Origin: Lachnospiraceae bacterium oral taxon 096
Lineage (GTDB): Bacteria > Bacillota > Clostridia > Lachnospirales > Lachnospiraceae
Assembly: GCA_018141845.1 (NCBI GenBank)
Contig: CP073340.1
Location: 351,001 to 415,000, forward strand
Direction of reading: 5' to 3'
Length of the DNA: 64,000 nucleotides
How positions within the stretch are numbered: position 1 is the first letter of the stretch; each line of letters opens with the position of its first letter. Below, one piece after another: positions 59,905-64,000 of this stretch. Position numbers and translations under genes: made by a program. The notes below the pieces were generated by a model. That model was not told the DNA's origin. It did not search any database and worked only from the letters and a program-made list of their open reading frames with translations.

Positions 59905-61065
59905 TTATATTATAAACATCTTTTCGAGCATAGATTTCTTGATATTTTTCAGTTTTTCCAGCTTACGCTGATGAAGGGATATGAGGTGGTCGAGATTGGT
60001 AAAATAGTTGCCTATCGACACCTGTTCTTGTTTTTTAGGTAAAAGCATATTAATTTCCATAAGTGTTTCTGCATTCAACTTGGCACGACCCCCGCCAACC
60101 AGTAATGCTTCAATATCTGCTTGACTGATAGCAAATGCGAGAAACTTGTTGTCTGCAATTTCATTCTTGCTTTGCAGCACATGGGCGTGGTTGTTCACCC
60201 AAATACGCCCTTTTACACACTTTACGGGATAGTTTTTGAGGTCATTCGCCCCGTCCTCAGCAACAAGAACAAACTCGCCTTCGTGAGTATAACCGTCAAC
60301 ATAATCTTGTATTCCGTTTGCTCCATAATAAGGAGTCGAGCCAGAAATACGAAGATTTGCAGCCACAGGAATGCGAAGATTATCATATCTATCTGCGACT
60401 TCTCGAACCTTATGTTGTTCCCAAGCGTCAGTAAAATCACTAAATCTAAGTTCTGGAACTTTTGCATCATTTTTTGGAAACATTTTTTCCAGCATTGATT
60501 TTTTTACTTTTTTCAGCATTTCTAACTTACGCTGATGAAGGGATATGAGGTGGTCAAGCTTATTAAAAAATTTTCCTATTATCTCTTGCTCTTGATATGA
60601 AGTTACCACCAAATCCATATTTAAAAATACATCTTCATGTACTCGCTTTGCTTTTCTACTACCATTAGCAGTCATCCCATTTCTAAGATAAAAATCTTTT
60701 TGAGTAACTCTTTCCAATAAAAATTTTCCATCTATATTATGAAGATCAAATGCAGGAGAATCTAATGTAGACTCATAATTATCAAGATCGTCAGGAACTA
60801 TTCCAAATGCTGCATGAAGAAAATCTAATTTCCCATACATAAACTGACCAGCATATCTCACATAATATCTAGTATTCTCACTTCCACTCAGTTTATCTGT
60901 CTTTTCTATGATACCCTTACCCCATAATTTTACAGTCAACTTCTTCGCATTTAATCCTGTATGTCCTGGAACTTTGCTTATAGAAAGAAACTCCCCTACC
61001 CGTCGTTGTTCCCAAGCGTTATCAAAACCTCTAAATCTCAATGCAGGTACTTTCTTTTCTTCCAC
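59905..61065 (-). CDS. hsdS: Type I restriction enzyme specificity subunit HsdS
   Basis: 386 residues with two half-domains. Domain 1 starts LRFRGFDNAWEQRRVGEFL and domain 2 LRFSDFTDAWEQHKVREVAD; each ends in LDHLISLHQRKLE plus a helix (LKNIKKSMLEKMF). The two target-recognition domains differ, so the site is bipartite and asymmetric. GTG at 61065 overlaps the hsdM stop by one base (TAGTG), ensuring co-translation. Domain 2 is duplicated at 57850-58317. HsdS forms the M2S methylase and R2M2S nuclease and sets the target sequence. Confidence 0.95.
   Translation of the reverse strand: MEEKKVPALRFRGFDNAWEQRRVGEFLSISKVPGHTGLNAKKLTVKLWGKGIIEKTDKLSGSENTRYYVRYAGQFMYGKLDFLHAAFGIVPDDLDNYESTLDSPAFDLHNIDGKFLLERVTQKDFYLRNGMTANGSRKAKRVHEDVFLNMDLVVTSYQEQEIIGKFFNKLDHLISLHQRKLEMLKKVKKSMLEKMFPKNDAKVPELRFSDFTDAWEQHKVREVADRYDNLRIPVAANLRISGSTPYYGANGIQDYVDGYTHEGEFVLVAEDGANDLKNYPVKCVKGRIWVNNHAHVLQSKNEIADNKFLAFAISQADIEALLVGGGRAKLNAETLMEINMLLPKKQEQVSIGNYFTNLDHLISLHQRKLEKLKNIKKSMLEKMFII
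59961..60428 (-). repeat. Expressed copy of the duplicated target-recognition domain
   Basis: The hsdS half of the 468-bp perfect direct repeat with 57850-58317. A 30-base element (plus-strand start CTTACGCTGATGAAGGGA) recurs at 57851-57880, 59962-59991 and 60526-60555. A 15-base element, GTTGTTCCCAAGCGT, recurs at 58303-58317, 60414-60428 and 61005-61019. Both domains of hsdS and the silent copy are therefore bounded by the same short repeats. Confidence 0.95.
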
Positions 61066-63653
61066 TAGTGCTCCCTCCCGCTCAAAAGTTTTTGAAGTTC
61101 CCGAATTCCTGCAAGGTCGGTCTCTGAACCTGTCAATTCGCCCAGCATTTTTGAAAGCTCGTCTTGAGTATCTTGAATTTCCTTTTCCAAGTCCTCAAAT
61201 GTGTCGGCATACTTATTTACTAATGCCTCAATGCCCTTTTTAAATTCATCGACAACCTTTATTGAGATAGCAATAATCTCATCATAAATTGGCACAATCC
61301 ATTTCTGTTGCAAAAGTTCAACAACCTCTGTATCACTCAAATTTTCAATCCGATCTCTCGTCTCCAAGTGAAGTGCATCATCTCCTGCCTTAATTTCTGA
61401 CTTTAGCTTCTTTTCCTCTTTTGTCAGTGCATCCACTTCCTCTAGTTTTTCCACAAGGCTCTTGCTCTCCTCGCTGTCCTCAGACTTGAGTGCCTTTATC
61501 ATTGCTGGAATGGTTTTGATGACAAAAGCTGTATTATCTTCATTGAGTGTCTCTGAAATACTTTCCTTGTCGTCCTCTGAAAGTTCCTCAAAAATTTCCT
61601 CTATGCGAGATGGAATTTCTGTAAGGCGGTTTTTCTTCTCCTCTACTTCTGCCAGTTTGTCCTTGAGAAGTACTCTTTGTACGAGGTCAAATGGCAAAAT
61701 ATGTCCCTTCCATCCATCCTGTTGCTCCTCTTCTCGATTGTTCTTCTTTCTGAGTACCATGTTGGGATCGACCATACGAACAGCATTGATTCCCTCTTTT
61801 TGAATGTTTTCTAAATCACCTGCAATGCCACCATATGCCTTTTTAAAAATTTCATAGACTTCATACTTATCAACCAATGGAATATCGCCAAGACGCTCAA
61901 AAATATCTTTGACAATATCCTCCTCTGTTGCCTGAATTCTTACACTTTCTGCATGGTCAATAAGATTCTTGGAAAGCTTTTCTGTAAAGTCAGCAAATTT
62001 TTCTCTGTAATTTTCCTGAAACTTTTGTACTCCTTGATTTTCTCTCAATATCTTTGGCAACTGATCTGTTTCCACGACCAAGTTGGCATAATTTCCATCA
62101 CTGTGAAATAGCTCTTCTTTGAGATGATCAAAAACGGCAAAGTACTTTGCAAATTTTTTCAACTCACTCTCTGGAATTCCGCCAAACATTGAAGCATAGA
62201 TATCCCAGCTCTCGGCATCTTCTGAGGAATCCACATATCTTGGAATATTGAGATTGTAATCATTCTTTCTAATTTCTTCGATGCCAACTAGGCGAGAATA
62301 TTTTTCAATATCTGCTCTTGCACGAACGGTATCAACAATTTTTCGGATGTCACAGGCACGGAGCTTATTGCTCTTTCCCTCCTTGATAAATCCTTTGGAC
62401 GCATCAATAAAGAGAATAGCTCTAGAAGTCTTATTTTTCTTTAATACAATGACAATGGTCGGAATTCCTGTTCCAAAGAAAATATTTGCAGGCAATCCGA
62501 TAATGGTGTCAATGTTATTTTTTTCAATTAAGTTGGTTCGAATCCGTCCTTCCTCTCCCCCTCTAAATAATACGCCATGGGGAAGAACAATAGTCATAAT
62601 GCCCTCTGGTTCTAGGTGATAGAGATCATGCAGCAAAAAGGCATAATCTGCCTTGGCTTTTGGTGCATAGCCATACTCGCTGTATCTAGGATCTCCATCA
62701 TGTTTGCTCGGATCCCAGCTCTGTGAATAGGGTGGATTGCTGACAACTGCAGAGACGGCCTTTCTCTGATAAGTGCCCACAGGGTCAACTTCATCAAAAA
62801 TTGGCCAGTCATTATCCAATGTATCTCCATTTCTCACTGTGATGTTGTCCTTATTGATATCTCTCATAACCAAATTCATTCGAGTCAAATTATAGGTATT
62901 GGTGTTTAATTCCTGTGCATAGTAGTGAATCGCATTTTTATCATTCTCATACTTTTGCCAAGCTTCACCAATATTTAATAACAAAGATCCTGAACCTGAA
63001 GTCGGATCATAGACATTGATCTCCTTGCATCCCTTTAAATGATCAGCTACAATTTCTGCCATTAGAGCTGACACTTCATGTGGTGTGTAAAATTCCCCTG
63101 CCTTTTTTCCTGCATTAGAAGCAAACTTTTCAATCAAATACTCATAGACATAACCCAGAACATCATAGCCCTGTTTTCCATCCGTTGGAATGTCCTTAAT
63201 CAAGTGAACGAGCTCCCTCACCGCTCTATTTTGTGCCTGTGTATTTTCTCCAAGCTTACTCAGTCCTGTTTCCAAAGTATTAAAGATTCCGCCAAATACC
63301 GCCCTTGCTTTCTCCCCTTCAATGCTATCAGAAAATTTACTAAGAGCTAAACGCACATCATCAACTCCAAAATCAAGCCCCTTGTCTAACCAAGTCTGAA
63401 AGAGATTTTCATAGGTAATCACATATCCTAAATCATCACAAATCTCACTGTGAATTTCCTCATTTTGTAGCTCTTCCATTGCTTCTTCCCTGTTCTGGCA
63501 ACCATTTTCTATAAGCCAGTTGATTTCCTTATCAGAGATAAACTTATAGAAGATAAATCCCAAGATATAATCCTTATACTCATACGCCTCAATCTTTGAG
63601 CGCATACGATTTGCCGATTCCCAAATTTTTGCTGCTAATTGCTGTTTATTCAT
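61065..63653 (-). CDS. hsdM: Type I restriction enzyme modification subunit HsdM
   Basis: 862 residues, long for HsdM because of an added C-terminal coiled-coil region (about residues 620-862, rich in E, K and L). The N-terminal HsdM domain (LAAKIWESANRMRSKIEA) is followed by the SAM site DPTSGSGSLLLNIGEAWQ and the adenine-methylase motif VSNPPYSQSWD. It methylates adenine in the bipartite site set by HsdS and protects host DNA. It lies 51 bases after the partial DIP1984-like gene. Confidence 0.95.
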   Translation of the reverse strand: MNKQQLAAKIWESANRMRSKIEAYEYKDYILGFIFYKFISDKEINWLIENGCQNREEAMEELQNEEIHSEICDDLGYVITYENLFQTWLDKGLDFGVDDVRLALSKFSDSIEGEKARAVFGGIFNTLETGLSKLGENTQAQNRAVRELVHLIKDIPTDGKQGYDVLGYVYEYLIEKFASNAGKKAGEFYTPHEVSALMAEIVADHLKGCKEINVYDPTSGSGSLLLNIGEAWQKYENDKNAIHYYAQELNTNTYNLTRMNLVMRDINKDNITVRNGDTLDNDWPIFDEVDPVGTYQRKAVSAVVSNPPYSQSWDPSKHDGDPRYSEYGYAPKAKADYAFLLHDLYHLEPEGIMTIVLPHGVLFRGGEEGRIRTNLIEKNNIDTIIGLPANIFFGTGIPTIVIVLKKNKTSRAILFIDASKGFIKEGKSNKLRACDIRKIVDTVRARADIEKYSRLVGIEEIRKNDYNLNIPRYVDSSEDAESWDIYASMFGGIPESELKKFAKYFAVFDHLKEELFHSDGNYANLVVETDQLPKILRENQGVQKFQENYREKFADFTEKLSKNLIDHAESVRIQATEEDIVKDIFERLGDIPLVDKYEVYEIFKKAYGGIAGDLENIQKEGINAVRMVDPNMVLRKKNNREEEQQDGWKGHILPFDLVQRVLLKDKLAEVEEKKNRLTEIPSRIEEIFEELSEDDKESISETLNEDNTAFVIKTIPAMIKALKSEDSEESKSLVEKLEEVDALTKEEKKLKSEIKAGDDALHLETRDRIENLSDTEVVELLQQKWIVPIYDEIIAISIKVVDEFKKGIEALVNKYADTFEDLEKEIQDTQDELSKMLGELTGSETDLAGIRELQKLLSGREH

Positions 63654-63704
63654 CTTCCTTTCTCCCTCACTTACCTCTGTCTCTTATGCCATCTATCTAT
63701 GGAT

Positions 63705-64000
63705 TTATTCTTCCAATTCCACTGTCCAATTGCTTGCCTGTAGAGCATTGTCGAGCAGGCGAACTTCCTTTGCAATATCGTCTGCTTGCTTTTGAATCTT
63801 TGCCACATCCACTGTCGATAAAATCTTAATTTCTGTTCTCGTTGCACGATGTGTATTTTGACTTGCTTCTTCTATGATATTTCTTAGAACTCTTTGTTTG
63901 AGAATCAATGCATCTTTTCTGGCGATGCAAGCGGTCATTGTCTTTCCATCGACCAATGTCTTACTATTGGTGATATTGATTCTCTCCATCAAATACTCTA
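63705..64000 (-). CDS. DIP1984-like protein, C-terminal part (N-terminus beyond the window)
   Basis: The visible ~98 codons end the gene at 63705 and match the C-terminal half of DIP1984-family proteins: RINITNSKTLVDGKTMTACI, EIKILSTVDVAKIQKQADDI and a terminal ASNWTVELEE. Helical, probably septicolysin-like in naming only; the function is unknown. These genes are often found next to type I restriction genes, so it may be part of the island. Confidence 0.8.
   Translation of the reverse strand, partial: EYLMERINITNSKTLVDGKTMTACIARKDALILKQRVLRNIIEEASQNTHRATRTEIKILSTVDVAKIQKQADDIAKEVRLLDNALQASNWTVELEE

Noticed and set aside
58010..60498. Identical plus-strand open frames (58010 and 60121) beginning MTDSKCEKLVVCNF
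   Set aside because: They are antisense to the two copies of the HsdS recognition domain. The shared sequence reflects the direct repeat, not a gene.
53613..64000. A toxin-antitoxin or phage-defence system beyond restriction-modification in the hsd island
   Set aside because: Genes present are explained by type I restriction, a recombinase, a TnpB element and a DIP1984-like gene. No further defence gene is recognisable.
1..64000. CRISPR arrays, tRNA or rRNA genes
   Set aside because: I saw no regularly spaced identical repeats with unique spacers and no cloverleaf or rRNA sequence. The only tandem repeats are coding stalk repeats.

Overview
The window looks like a chromosomal segment from a low-GC, Gram-positive anaerobe of the Clostridia, most likely Lachnospiraceae. 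I see no 16S gene or other marker that would allow a genus call. The pointers are the S10/spc ribosomal operon with zinc-type S14, a glycyl-radical choline microcompartment locus, a rubrerythrin, a SufCBDSU operon with clostridial-type SufU, a CIRCE box, choline-binding-type cell-wall repeats, and surface proteins with LPXTG-like tails.

Layout. 1-7.8 kb: S10/spc operon on the minus strand, from rpsJ down to a truncated rplF, with a 17-bp-spaced promoter and a structured leader. 7.8-23.7 kb: a minus-strand, largely gap-free cluster of 19 genes for choline degradation in a bacterial microcompartment. It holds CutC choline TMA-lyase, its activase CutD, acetaldehyde dehydrogenase, PduL, alcohol dehydrogenase, seven shell proteins (six BMC-H-like, one pentamer-type, no tandem-BMC trimer), an EutQ-like cupin, an EamA/DMT permease, a small winged-helix-like protein, a TPR/DUF4037 plus DUF4125 pair, and a MerR regulator as last gene. 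The promoter has TTGACA, a 19-bp spacer and TATACT, with a dyad filling the spacer: the classical MerR-activated layout. CutC would split choline into trimethylamine and acetaldehyde. The aldehyde would go to acetyl-CoA and acetyl phosphate (ALDH, PduL) or be reduced to ethanol (ADH), recycling CoA and NAD inside the shell.

23.8-37.4 kb: accessory and envelope genes: a DUF218 remnant, a second EamA/DMT permease, two cell-wall-repeat proteins, an SH3-like lipoprotein, rpiB, xpt, a 23S rRNA methyltransferase-like gene, twin Thr/Pro-rich or Thr/Ala-rich surface proteins sharing a 66-bp upstream block, a nucleotidyltransferase-HAD phosphatase fusion, and a PfkB kinase. 37.4-40.4 kb: a peptidase T-like enzyme, a freestanding C39-like peptidase and a Nudix-DUF429 fusion. 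40.5-45.5 kb: sufCBDSU. 45.5-53.5 kb: SemiSWEET, an unknown exported protein, DUF1934, DUF218, an AraC regulator, a rubrerythrin with rubredoxin domains at both ends, DUF421/DUF3290, and ftsH behind a CIRCE operator.

53.6-64 kb: a type I restriction-modification island (hsdM, hsdS, hsdR) with a tyrosine recombinase, closed by a partial DIP1984-like gene. A TnpB-bearing IS200/IS605-type element sits between hsdS and hsdR. Beyond it lies a 468-bp perfect direct copy of the second target-recognition domain of hsdS, cut exactly at short repeats that also bound the first domain. This looks like a target-recognition cassette left by, or available for, hsdS shuffling. It is the most unusual structure in the window.
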